From SLRI01 sp964393275 (lineage in GTDB: Bacteria > Pseudomonadota > Alphaproteobacteria > Geminicoccales > Geminicoccaceae), in assembly GCA_964393275.1 (NCBI GenBank), contig CAYMTA010000020.1:1-54609 (forward strand): DNA of 54,609 nucleotides, written 5' to 3'. Below are positions 15,409-23,173 of this stretch, one piece after another. Under the pieces are notes generated by a model that was not told the origin of the DNA, searched no databases, and was given only the letters and a program-made list of their open reading frames with translations. The position numbers were made by a program, and so were the translations under genes. The first letter of the stretch is position 1. The number at the start of each line of letters is the position of its first letter.

Positions 15409-16742
15409 CACGTCAGGTTTTTCCCTTGGCTGCGATGCAGCTCGCCCAGGCGAGCGGCGTCGATCTCGAAGTCCCAGACGAGGAAGATCGAGGCGAATTT
15501 CATGAGAACCGGCAAAAGCGCGTAGAGCCCGCCCAGCGCCAGGAGCGCCGAGGGCGCGTTCGCTGCCCCCTCGGCCTCGAAGCCGACGAGATCGAGGGCG
15601 CCGAAGGCGATGCCGACGGCGAGCGCGAAGGAGAGCTTGGTCGCCATGCTCCAAAGGGCGAAATAGAGCCCGGCGCGGCGGTTGCCGGTCACGGCGCTGT
15701 CGGCGTCGACCACGTCCGCCTGCATCGCCGTCGGCAAGGCGAGGTCGGCGCCGAGGCCGAGGCCGCTGGCGACGCAGATCAGGACGAACCACCAGAGATC
15801 GCCGGCGCCGAGCAGCGGCACGAAGGCAAAGACCAGGGACACCCAGAGCATCGAGAGCGACCAGGCGCGATGCTTGCCGATCCGGTAGCTGAGCCGGAGC
15901 CAGGCCGGAATGGCGACGAGCCCGCTCGCGAAATAGACGAGGAGCAAGGGGCCGCTCGCCTCGGGCGCCAGGATCACGTGCTGGACGAAGAGCAGGAAAA
16001 GCGTGGCCGGCAGGCCGTTGGCCACACCGTTCAGGAGATAGGCGAAGACCAGCCGCCGGAACGGCCGGTTGGCGAACGCCGCCTTGAGGCCGGCCACGAG
16101 CTTCAGCGGCCGCGTCTCGGCATGGACCCTCTCGCCGATGCGCCAGAGCAGGATGGCGAGGGCGATCGGCAGGAGCAGCGCCATGGACCAGAAGATCGCC
16201 GCCATGGTCGCCGCATTGCCGGGCTCGGCGCCGATCAGGGTCGGCAGGGCGGCCGCCAGGATGATGCCGAGGATGACGAAGCCCTCGCGCGCGCCGAAGA
16301 TGCGCGAGCGCTCGTCGTAGTCGTTCGAAAGCTCGGCCCCCCAGGCGCTGTAGGCGAGCAGCATCATCGTCCAGCCGAGATAGGCGAGGCTCGCCCAGAA
16401 GAAGAGATAGAGCCCGCCGGCCCCCTCGCGCGGCAGGAACAGGAAGAAGCTCGAGGCCAGGAGCAGCGGCAGGGCGCCGACCATCCAGGGCCGCCGCCGG
16501 CCGAAGGGCGAGCGCGTGCGGTCGCCGAGCGTGCCGATGAGCGGGTCGGTGACCACGTCGAGCAGCCTCGCCGCCAGCAGCACGGACCCGACGGTGGCGA
16601 GATCGAGGCCGAGCCCGGTGACATAGAAGGTCGGCAAATAGACGTAGAACGGCAGGTTGAGCGCCGCCAGCGGCAGCGCCAGGCCGCCGAACGCCAGCAG
16701 ATCCCGAAAGCCCAGCCGTCTCCCGGCGCCGGTTGCCGCCAT
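15408..16742 (-). CDS. MFS_2 (GPH/melibiose-type) transporter of the CFA cluster
   Basis: 444 residues with 12 membrane segments. The GPH signature region is LDVVTDPLIGTLGDRTRSPFGRRRPW, and the central loop SNDYDERSRIFGAREG is typical of MFS_2. Although this family includes sugar:cation symporters, members located beside CFA-synthase/DUF1365 genes probably move lipids or lipid precursors; the family also contains the lysolipid transporter MFSD2A. That role is inferred from context. Its TGA overlaps the ATG of the DUF3833 lipoprotein. The CFA synthase ends 28 bases upstream. Confidence 0.87.
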   Translation of the reverse strand: MAATGAGRRLGFRDLLAFGGLALPLAALNLPFYVYLPTFYVTGLGLDLATVGSVLLAARLLDVVTDPLIGTLGDRTRSPFGRRRPWMVGALPLLLASSFFLFLPREGAGGLYLFFWASLAYLGWTMMLLAYSAWGAELSNDYDERSRIFGAREGFVILGIILAAALPTLIGAEPGNAATMAAIFWSMALLLPIALAILLWRIGERVHAETRPLKLVAGLKAAFANRPFRRLVFAYLLNGVANGLPATLFLLFVQHVILAPEASGPLLLVYFASGLVAIPAWLRLSYRIGKHRAWSLSMLWVSLVFAFVPLLGAGDLWWFVLICVASGLGLGADLALPTAMQADVVDADSAVTGNRRAGLYFALWSMATKLSFALAVGIAFGALDLVGFEAEGAANAPSALLALGGLYALLPVLMKFASIFLVWDFEIDAARLGELHRSQGKNLT

Positions 16743-16770
16743 CAGGCAGGAGCGCCGGGCATCGAGCGGC

Positions 16771-18051
16771 TCAGCTCCGCCGCAAAGCGAGCTGCACCAC
16801 GTCCGTGCTGCCCGAGCGAAAGCCGGCCTCGCAATAGCCCAGATAGTAGCGCCAGACGCGGCGGAAGCGCTCGTCGAAGCCGAGCTGGCGAATGCCGTCC
16901 CAGGCCGTCTCGAACCGCTCCCCCCAGAGCGCCAGCGTGCGGGCGTAGTCGCCGCCGAAGGCGACCTTCCGGGTGATCTCGAGCCCGACCCGCCGCGTGT
17001 GCTCGGCCAGAGCGCCCGTGGATGGCAGCATCCCGCCCGGGAAGATGTATTGCTGGATGAAGTCGCTGCCCCGGCGATAGCTCTCGAAGTGCCGGTCGGC
17101 GATCGTGATGATCTGCAGCCCGGCCACGCCGCCCGGCACCAGCGTCGAGCTCACCTTCTTGAAGAAGGTCGGCCAGTAGGCCTCGCCGACCGCCTCGAAC
17201 ATCTCGATCGAGGCGATCCGGTCGAAGCTGCCCTGGACGTCCCGGTAGTCCTGGAAGCGGATCTCGACCCGCTCGCCGAGCCCGGCCGCGGCGACCCTGG
17301 CGCTGGCCAGCTCGTGCTGGGCCCTCGAGATGGTGATGCTGGTCACCCTCGCGCCGAACTCGCCGGCGGCGGTCAGGGCGAAGCCGCCCCAGCCGCTGCC
17401 GATCTCGAGCAGATGCTGGCCGGGCCGCAGCTCGATCATCCGGCAGAGATGGCGGTACTTGGCCTGCTGGGCGGCCTCGAGATCAGCTCGCTCCGACGCC
17501 TGCCGCTCGTCGAAGAGGGCGGCCGAATAGGTCATGGACGGGTCGAGCCAGGCCGCGAAGAAGTCGTTGCCGAGATCGTAATGGGCATGGATGTTGCGCT
17601 GGCTGCCGGTCCTCGAGTTGCGGCGCAGCCAGTGCTGCAGGCGGGCCAGGAAGCGCGTCAGCACCGGCCCGAAATAGCCCCGGCCCCAGGCATCGCAGTT
17701 GCGGTCGAGCAGCTCCAGGAGATCGGCCAGATGCGGCGTGTCCCATTCGCCGGCGATGTAGCCCTCGGCGAAGCCGACGCTGCCGTGCCTGAGATAGCGG
17801 TCGAGCACCTTGGCATCGCGGATCTGGAGCGCCGCCCGCGGTCCGGGCTCGCCACCCCGGACCGTCTCGGTGCCGCCGTCCGGCAGGGTCAGGTCGAGCG
17901 TGCCCCGGCGCAACTGGCGGACCACGCGCAAGATGGCCTCGAGCCGCACACGGTCGACCGCCCTGCCGGTGCCGGCCCCGGCTGCCCTTGATCCCTTATC
18001 GGTGCCCATGGTCATGATCGCCCCTGGCGACCGATCGTTCGGCACATTCAT
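16771..18051 (-). CDS. cfa: Cyclopropane-fatty-acyl-phospholipid synthase family methyltransferase
   Basis: 426 residues. The SAM-binding motif LEIGSGWGGFAL sits near 214-225, after the family block RNIHAHYDLGNDFFAAWLDPSMTYSAALF. Later come IASIEMFEAVGEAYW, the QYIFPGGMLPS motif, and the C-terminal WRYYLGYCEAGFRSG with its conserved Cys. The enzyme adds a methylene (or, in the UfaM type, a methyl) group to unsaturated acyl chains of phospholipids at the inner membrane. Because DUF1365 and an FAD oxidoreductase precede it, the product could be a methylated or furan fatty acid instead of plain cyclopropane. Start ATG overlaps the DUF1365 stop. Confidence 0.93.
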   Translation of the reverse strand: MNVPNDRSPGAIMTMGTDKGSRAAGAGTGRAVDRVRLEAILRVVRQLRRGTLDLTLPDGGTETVRGGEPGPRAALQIRDAKVLDRYLRHGSVGFAEGYIAGEWDTPHLADLLELLDRNCDAWGRGYFGPVLTRFLARLQHWLRRNSRTGSQRNIHAHYDLGNDFFAAWLDPSMTYSAALFDERQASERADLEAAQQAKYRHLCRMIELRPGQHLLEIGSGWGGFALTAAGEFGARVTSITISRAQHELASARVAAAGLGERVEIRFQDYRDVQGSFDRIASIEMFEAVGEAYWPTFFKKVSSTLVPGGVAGLQIITIADRHFESYRRGSDFIQQYIFPGGMLPSTGALAEHTRRVGLEITRKVAFGGDYARTLALWGERFETAWDGIRQLGFDERFRRVWRYYLGYCEAGFRSGSTDVVQLALRRS

Positions 18052-18818
18052 CCGTCGATCGGGTCGGCGGTTGGTGGATGGTACGGTGCGCCTTTCAGCC
18101 AGAGCCGCAGCGCCTCCACATGAATGCCACCGATAACCTTCAACGTCATCGCCGGATTGCGGGCGAGGCAGAGGGCCAGGTTGCGGTCGTCGAGCGGCCG
18201 CATCCGGCCGGTCTGGCTCGCGGCGAAGAAGAGCCCGTCCTTGTCGGTCTCGCGGATCACGAGGTCGAGCCGTTCGCCCGGCGACTTCAGGCTGAACTCG
18301 TAGGCCGCCGCCATGTCGATGAAGGGCGAGACGTAGAAGGTCTTCGGCGTCGAATGGCGCAGCCAGCCGCCCGCCGCGGCCCGGTCGGGGTCGGTCGGCA
18401 GGACATAGACGTGCTGGCCGCCGAACGTGTTCTTGACCTCGTAGAGCACGGCGGCGAGCCGGTCTTGCGAGTCATGGCCGAAATAGACGCTGAGCGGGTT
18501 GAAGACGTAGCCCCAGAGCCGGGGGAAGCAGAGGAGCTCGACCCGCTCGATCGCGCCATGACCGGCTTCGGCGAAGCGCTGAAGCGCCCAGGGCTTGAGC
18601 GCGGAGCCGTCGCGCGCCCCGTGGTCCCTGGCCCGGAAGCCCAGGATGCCCTTGCGCTCGATGCCGAGCAGCCGGGGGCCGCGCGCCAGCTCCTCCAGCT
18701 CGTCCAGATCGAGCATGAGCGAGAAGACCCGGTAGCGGAAGCGGTGCCTGACGGGGCGCAGCCGCTGGTGGATCACCGCTCCCTCGTAAAGACGCGAACG
18801 CCTGGTGCGACCCGTCAT
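18048..18818 (-). CDS. DUF1365 family protein
   Basis: 256 residues with the complete DUF1365 pattern: LYEGAVIHQRLRPVRHRFRYRVF at the start, FPRLWGYVFNPLSVYFGHD, YEVKNTFGGQHVYVLP, and KTFYVSPFIDM. Biochemical function is not established. The family is nearly always encoded between an FAD oxidoreductase and a CFA synthase, as here, with ATGA overlaps on both sides. This suggests that the three proteins act in one membrane-lipid modification path. Confidence 0.92.
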   Translation of the reverse strand: MTGRTRRSRLYEGAVIHQRLRPVRHRFRYRVFSLMLDLDELEELARGPRLLGIERKGILGFRARDHGARDGSALKPWALQRFAEAGHGAIERVELLCFPRLWGYVFNPLSVYFGHDSQDRLAAVLYEVKNTFGGQHVYVLPTDPDRAAAGGWLRHSTPKTFYVSPFIDMAAAYEFSLKSPGERLDLVIRETDKDGLFFAASQTGRMRPLDDRNLALCLARNPAMTLKVIGGIHVEALRLWLKGAPYHPPTADPIDG

Positions 18819-20197
18819 GCGGACTGCGCCGCCGCCAGCTCGGGCAGGCCGTGGCCGGCCCCGACGCCCACGCTGGCCCCCATGCTGGCCCCGACGCTGG
18901 CCCCGGCGCTGGCAATGGCGACCGGCCGGGCGCTGGTCCTCCAGGGGGCATCGACGCCGAGCCGGGCCGCCGCCTCGAGCCCGGACCGCAGCCCGTCCTC
19001 GTGAAACCCGTAGCCGAGCCAGGCGCCGGCGTAATGGATGCCGCCCCGGCCCTGGATCCGGCCGATCTCGCCTTGCGCCGCCACGGCTGCCGCGTCGAAG
19101 ATCGGATGATCGTAGGAGAATTCCCGGTGCACCAGCGCCGGATCGGGCTCGGTCAGGGGGTTCATCGAGACGAACAGCGGCAGCCGCTCGTCGATGTTCT
19201 GCAGGCGGTTCATCCAGTAGGTGACCGCGACCCGTCCGCCGGGCTCGAGCAGGCCGGGCGCCGTGTAGTTCCAGGCCGACCAGGCGCCGCGCCGCCTGGG
19301 CATCAGCGCAGGGTCGCTGTGCAGCACGGCCCGGTTCGGCTGGCAGCGGAAGGCGGCCAGGATGCGGCGTTCCTCGGCGTCGGCATCGAGCAGCACGGCC
19401 GAGGTCTGCGGCGCATGGGCCGCCATGACGACGGCGTCGAAGCGAAACCTGCCGCCCCGCCCGTCGACCACCTCGACGCCGTCACCCGTCCGGCGCACCG
19501 CCACGACCGGTGCCATCGTCCGCACCTGGCCGTCGAGCCGTGCCGCGATCGCATCGACATAGGCCCGCGACCGGTTGCGCAGCGTGCGCCACTTCGGCTG
19601 GCCGGTCACCGAGAGGAGGCCGTGATTGGCGAAGAAGCGCAGAAAGCTGGTTGCCGGGAAATCGGCCATGGTCGCGGTCGGGCAGGACCAGATGGCGGCC
19701 GCCATGGGCAGGAGGTAGCCCCCGGTGAAGGCGGCGCCGAAGCGGTGTGCCCGGAGGAAATCCCCGAGGCTCCAGCCGTGGCGCTCCGCTGCCGCCAGAT
19801 GCGCCCGCCCCAGTCGGTTGAAGCGCAGGATGTCGCCGAGCATGCCCCAGAAGACCGGCCGCACGAGATTGCGTTTCTGGGCGAAGAGAGCCGCCGGCGA
19901 GGCGCCGCTATATTCGAGCGTGCCGCCGGCGATGCTCGCCGAGAACGACATCAGGCTCGCCTCGGTGGCGACACCGAGATGGTCGAGGAAGGCGGTCAGC
20001 CCCGGATAGTTGGGCTCGTTGAACACGATGAAGCCGGTGTCCACGTCGACCTGCTGGCCGCCGATGGCGAGCGACACCGTGTTGCTGTGCCCGCCGAGCC
20101 GCCGCTCCTTCTCGAAAACAGTGACCCGATGGCGGTGCGCCAGGGTCCAGGCAGCGGAAAGCCCGGCAATGCCGGTGCCGACGACGCCGATATGCAA
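18815..20197 (-). CDS. FAD-dependent amine-oxidase-like oxidoreductase of the CFA/DUF1365 operon
   Basis: 460 residues. The dinucleotide-binding fold is at the N-terminus (VVGTGIAGLSAAW, then FEKERRLGGHSNTV), and VDVDTGFIVFNEPNYPGLTAFLDHLGV is the signature of this NAD(P)-binding/flavin-containing amine oxidase subfamily. The C-terminal HYAGAWLGYGFHEDGLRSG closes the FAD site. It probably desaturates or oxidises an acyl chain with the adjacent CFA synthase (inference). Start TTG at 20197 has a GGAG site nine bases upstream. The last 35 or so residues (SAGASVGASMGASVG...) are a low-complexity tail encoded by 12-bp tandem repeats. It is the first gene of the operon. Confidence 0.92.
   Translation of the reverse strand: MHIGVVGTGIAGLSAAWTLAHRHRVTVFEKERRLGGHSNTVSLAIGGQQVDVDTGFIVFNEPNYPGLTAFLDHLGVATEASLMSFSASIAGGTLEYSGASPAALFAQKRNLVRPVFWGMLGDILRFNRLGRAHLAAAERHGWSLGDFLRAHRFGAAFTGGYLLPMAAAIWSCPTATMADFPATSFLRFFANHGLLSVTGQPKWRTLRNRSRAYVDAIAARLDGQVRTMAPVVAVRRTGDGVEVVDGRGGRFRFDAVVMAAHAPQTSAVLLDADAEERRILAAFRCQPNRAVLHSDPALMPRRRGAWSAWNYTAPGLLEPGGRVAVTYWMNRLQNIDERLPLFVSMNPLTEPDPALVHREFSYDHPIFDAAAVAAQGEIGRIQGRGGIHYAGAWLGYGFHEDGLRSGLEAAARLGVDAPWRTSARPVAIASAGASVGASMGASVGVGAGHGLPELAAAQSA
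18872..18919 (-). repeat. 12-bp tandem repeat (four units) in the FAD oxidoreductase tail
   Basis: Four units of GCTGGCCCCxxx on the plus strand (18872-18883, 18884-18895, 18896-18907 and a diverged 18908-18919) encode repeating G-A-S-V/M residues at the protein C-terminus. The unit is a multiple of three, so copy-number change would not break the frame. Confidence 0.85.
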
Positions 20198-20329
20198 GCG
20201 AGATCTCCGCTGGCTGGTCGCGGCTCTGGCCTCTGGGAACCATGAGACTGCGCGATCGTGTCCTTCGCCATCGGGTCAGGCAGGCCTCGACCACCGTCGC
20301 GGGGACGTGATCGAGGCGGCAGGGGCGGT

Positions 20330-20364
20330 GCCCGCCGACCCCGGGGGAGGATGGGTCGGCGGGC
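20330..20364 (-). other. Strong hairpin in the leader of the FAD oxidoreductase/CFA operon
   Basis: A perfect 12-bp inverted repeat (GCCCGCCGACCC at 20330-20341 and its complement at 20353-20364) with an 11-base loop. It lies between the proposed TGATCC promoter and the operon start, inside a leader of about 200 bases. No T-run follows, so it is not an obvious terminator. It could be a processing or stability element. Apart from this and the promoter, the 290 bases between the two genes show no coding potential. Confidence 0.5.
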
Positions 20365-20400
20365 CTTCGCCACTGGCTTCGCAGCCCTTTGGCTAGGGAT

Positions 20401-20429
20401 GGTTACGCAGGCTGATCAAAACTGGATCA
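20401..20429 (-). promoter_or_regulatory. RpoE/ChrR (ECF11)-type promoter candidate upstream of the CFA operon
   Basis: Read on the minus strand: TGATCC (20429-20424), exactly 18 bases, then TAACC (20405-20401), with GCG directly before TA. This is the same layout as the element before the photolyase operon. A 16-bp perfect palindrome (CGGCGATC/GATCGCCG, 20433-20448) sits four bases upstream of the -35 and may be an operator. The start site would be near 20394, leaving a leader of about 200 bases. Confidence 0.55.
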
Positions 20430-20487
20430 CGGCGGCGATCGATCGCCGGTGCCGCCCCGTGCGGGGCGCTTCGCTGAAGGGCGGCCC

Positions 20488-21303
20488 TCAGTCCAGCCCG
20501 CCGAGCGTGCGCGCCTGCCCGATCCAGTCCTCGCGCTCGATGCGGCCCCTGAAATCGAGCACCGCGTCGATCCGCTGGATGTCCTCGGGCGAGAGGGCGG
20601 CGATCTGCTTGAAGGTGGTGATGCCGAGCTCGTTCAGCTTCACGCGCAGCACCGGGCCGATGCCGCGGATCATCTCGATGTCGTCCGGCTTGTCGGCGGG
20701 CGGGGTGAAGAGCCGGACGGGTGCCGACGCGGCCGCCGCCGGGTTGGCCGGAATCTCGCCTTCGCCGATTGCCGCCCGCTCGGCCACCAGCCGCGCCCTG
20801 GCCGACGAGCCGGCTGGAAGCTGCGCCAGCTTCGCATCGATCCGCCGCCGCGCCTGGGCCCGCCGCTCGGCCTCGCTCGGCCCGCTCAGGACCGGGGGCT
20901 TTGCCTGGCTCTCGGGGGCCTGGCTCACGGGCGCCTGGCTCTCGGGCGAAGGCCGCCCGGGCTCCATGTCCTTGACCGGCATGTCCTTCGGCGGCGTGGC
21001 CGGAGGCCGCGGGGCCGCGGACGGCGGGACCGAAGCGGCCACCGGCGGCATCACTGGGGCTGGCGGTGCCGCGGGTGGGGTCATCTGCTGGGCGATCTTC
21101 TCCTGCTGCAGGAGCCTGAGGCGCTCCTTGGTCTCCTCGTGCGCCACATCCGCGCGGCGCACCTCCTGCTCGACATGGGCGAGCTTCTTCTTCCAGCCTT
21201 CCTCGATGGCGATCCTGCTCGTCGCGTCGCGACGCTCGAAGAACCACCAGGCGGCGATGACGCCGACAATGATGCCCAGGACGAACATCAAGAACCAGCC
21301 CAT
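20488..21303 (-). CDS. Membrane-anchored helix-hairpin-helix protein
   Basis: 271 residues. Residues about 2-20 form a membrane helix (WFLMFVLGIIVGVIAAWWFF), followed by a charged coiled-coil region (about 25-75) and a long Pro/Ala linker with repeated SQAP/VKDM units (about 76-140). The C-terminal domain is HhH (DDIEMIRGIGPVLRVKLNELGI, then FKQIAALSPEDIQRID), of the type annotated as predicted flap-endonuclease-1-like or DUF4332-like. No nuclease active site is visible, so the HhH may only bind DNA or protein. Start at 21303 has a GGAGGAAG ribosome-binding site. It stands alone, and its role is unknown. Confidence 0.75.
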   Translation of the reverse strand: MGWFLMFVLGIIVGVIAAWWFFERRDATSRIAIEEGWKKKLAHVEQEVRRADVAHEETKERLRLLQQEKIAQQMTPPAAPPAPVMPPVAASVPPSAAPRPPATPPKDMPVKDMEPGRPSPESQAPVSQAPESQAKPPVLSGPSEAERRAQARRRIDAKLAQLPAGSSARARLVAERAAIGEGEIPANPAAAASAPVRLFTPPADKPDDIEMIRGIGPVLRVKLNELGITTFKQIAALSPEDIQRIDAVLDFRGRIEREDWIGQARTLGGLD

Positions 21304-21401
21304 GCGCTCTTCCTCCCCAAGCTCGGTCGGCCGCGCCGGCCGCCACGAGTTCACCGTTTCCCGTGGCACCGATAGTGGCGGGCAAGATGCCCGAGCACAA
21401 G

Positions 21402-23006
21402 TCAGGCCCGGGCGTCCTCGATGATCATGGAAGAGGCCTTCTCGGCGATCATGACCACGGGCGAGTTGGTGTTGCCGGAGGTGATGGTCGGCATGATCGA
21501 GGCGTCGACCACCCGAAGCCCGCCGATCCCGTGCACCCGAAGCCTGGCGTCGACCACGGCATGTCGGTCCTCCGCCGGTCCCATCCGGCAGGTGCCGACC
21601 GGATGGAAGATGGTTGTGCCCAGGGCCCCGGCCGCCCTGACCAGCTCCGCCTCGCCCGTGACCTCGGGTCCCGGCAGATGCTCCCGGGGCCTGTGCGGGG
21701 CCAGCGCCTCGGCCGCCATGATGGTCCGGGTCAGGCGGATCGCGTCGGCCGCCACCCGGCGGTCCTCGTCGGTCGCGAGATAGTTGGGGGCGATCGCCGG
21801 CGCCGCCGCTGGATCGGTGGACTTGAGCCGCACGGCACCCCGGCTGGTCGGCCGGAGGTTGCAGACCGAGGCGGTGATCGCCGCAAAGGCGTGCAGCGGC
21901 TCGCCGAAGCGGTCGAGGCTCAGGGGCTGGACGTGATACTCGACATTGGGCGTCGCGAAGCTCGGATCGGTCCGGGCGAAGGCGCCCAAGGTCGAGGGCG
22001 CCATGCTCAGGGGTCCCCGCCGATGCAGCGCGTATTCGAGCGCCATGCGTGCCTTGCCGGCGAAGGTCGCCGCCTGCTCGTTCAGGGTCAGCGCGTTCTC
22101 GACCTTGAAGACGGTGCGGATCTGCAGGTGATCCTGGAGATTGTGGCCGACCCCGTCCAGCGCGTGGCGGACCTCGAGCCCGTGCTCCTCGAGATGCGGT
22201 GCAGGGCCGATGCCGGCCAGCATCAGGAGCTGCGGCGAGCCGATCGCCCCGGCGGCGAGGATCACCTCGCGTCCGGCCGCCACCGACTTGCGCAGGCCGT
22301 TCTCGACATAGTCGACGCCGGTCACCCGCCGCCCGTCGAGCCTGAGGCCGGAGACCTGGGCACCCGTCACCACGATCAGATTGGGCCGCGAACGCACGGG
22401 CCGCAGGAACGCCTTGGCGGCGGACCAGCGCACCCCCCGGCGCTGGTTGACATGGAAATAGCCGCAGCCCTCGTTCGAGCCCCGGTTGAAGTCGTCGGTC
22501 CTGGGGATGCCGACCTCCGCCGCCGCGGCGCGGAACGCGTCGAGGATCGGCCAGGCGACGCGCGGCTCCTCGACCCGCCACTCGCCGCCGGCCCCGTGCA
22601 GCTCGTCCGCACCGCCCGCGAAATCCTCGGAGCGCTTGAACCAGGGCAGCACGTCGTCCCAGCTCCAGCCCGGATTGCCGAGCTGCCGCCAGTGGTCGTA
22701 GTCGGCCGCCTGGCCGCGCATGTAGATCATGCCGTTGATCGAGGAGCAGCCGCCGAGCACCCGGCCGCGCGGGTAGTTCAGGACCCGCCCGCCGAGCCCC
22801 GGCTCGGCCTCGGTCTTGAAGCACCAGTCGGTCCGGGGGTTGTTCTGGGTGTAGAGATAGCCGATCGGCACATGAATCCAGAACCAGTTGTCGCGGCCGC
22901 CGGCCTCGAGCAGCAGGACCCGGCTTCGCGGGTCGGCCGAGAGCCGGTTGGCGAGCACGCAGCCGGCGGTGCCGGCGCCGATGACGACGTAGTCGAAGCC
23001 GTTCAC
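21402..23006 (-). CDS. GMC-family FAD oxidoreductase (choline dehydrogenase-like)
   Basis: 534 residues. The FAD-binding turn GAGTAGCVLANRL is at about 10-22, LLLEAGG follows, and PRGRVLGGCSSINGMIYMRG is GMC signature 1. GMC signature 2 is GSPQLLMLAGIGP. The catalytic His is in FHPVGTCRMG (about H468), and the C-terminal SGNTNSPVVMIAEKAS closes the active site with Asn in the second position. Family members oxidise alcohols such as choline, aliphatic or aromatic alcohols. Without a betaine-aldehyde dehydrogenase or BetI nearby, choline is not favoured. Divergent from the Atm1-like exporter. Confidence 0.9.
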   Translation of the reverse strand: MNGFDYVVIGAGTAGCVLANRLSADPRSRVLLLEAGGRDNWFWIHVPIGYLYTQNNPRTDWCFKTEAEPGLGGRVLNYPRGRVLGGCSSINGMIYMRGQAADYDHWRQLGNPGWSWDDVLPWFKRSEDFAGGADELHGAGGEWRVEEPRVAWPILDAFRAAAAEVGIPRTDDFNRGSNEGCGYFHVNQRRGVRWSAAKAFLRPVRSRPNLIVVTGAQVSGLRLDGRRVTGVDYVENGLRKSVAAGREVILAAGAIGSPQLLMLAGIGPAPHLEEHGLEVRHALDGVGHNLQDHLQIRTVFKVENALTLNEQAATFAGKARMALEYALHRRGPLSMAPSTLGAFARTDPSFATPNVEYHVQPLSLDRFGEPLHAFAAITASVCNLRPTSRGAVRLKSTDPAAAPAIAPNYLATDEDRRVAADAIRLTRTIMAAEALAPHRPREHLPGPEVTGEAELVRAAGALGTTIFHPVGTCRMGPAEDRHAVVDARLRVHGIGGLRVVDASIMPTITSGNTNSPVVMIAEKASSMIIEDARA

Positions 23007-23173
23007 GAAGCGTCTCCCTGACGGACGCCCGGAACGTTACCGGTGGGCCGGGAACGCCGCAACCGCTTGCCCCGAAAGCGCTCGAAGGCCACCTTGGAGC
23101 TTCATTGGAAAGAGTCCAGGACGGAGCGCTCGTTGCGGGACATGGCGGGATCGACCAGAGGGAAGGCCGGCAT

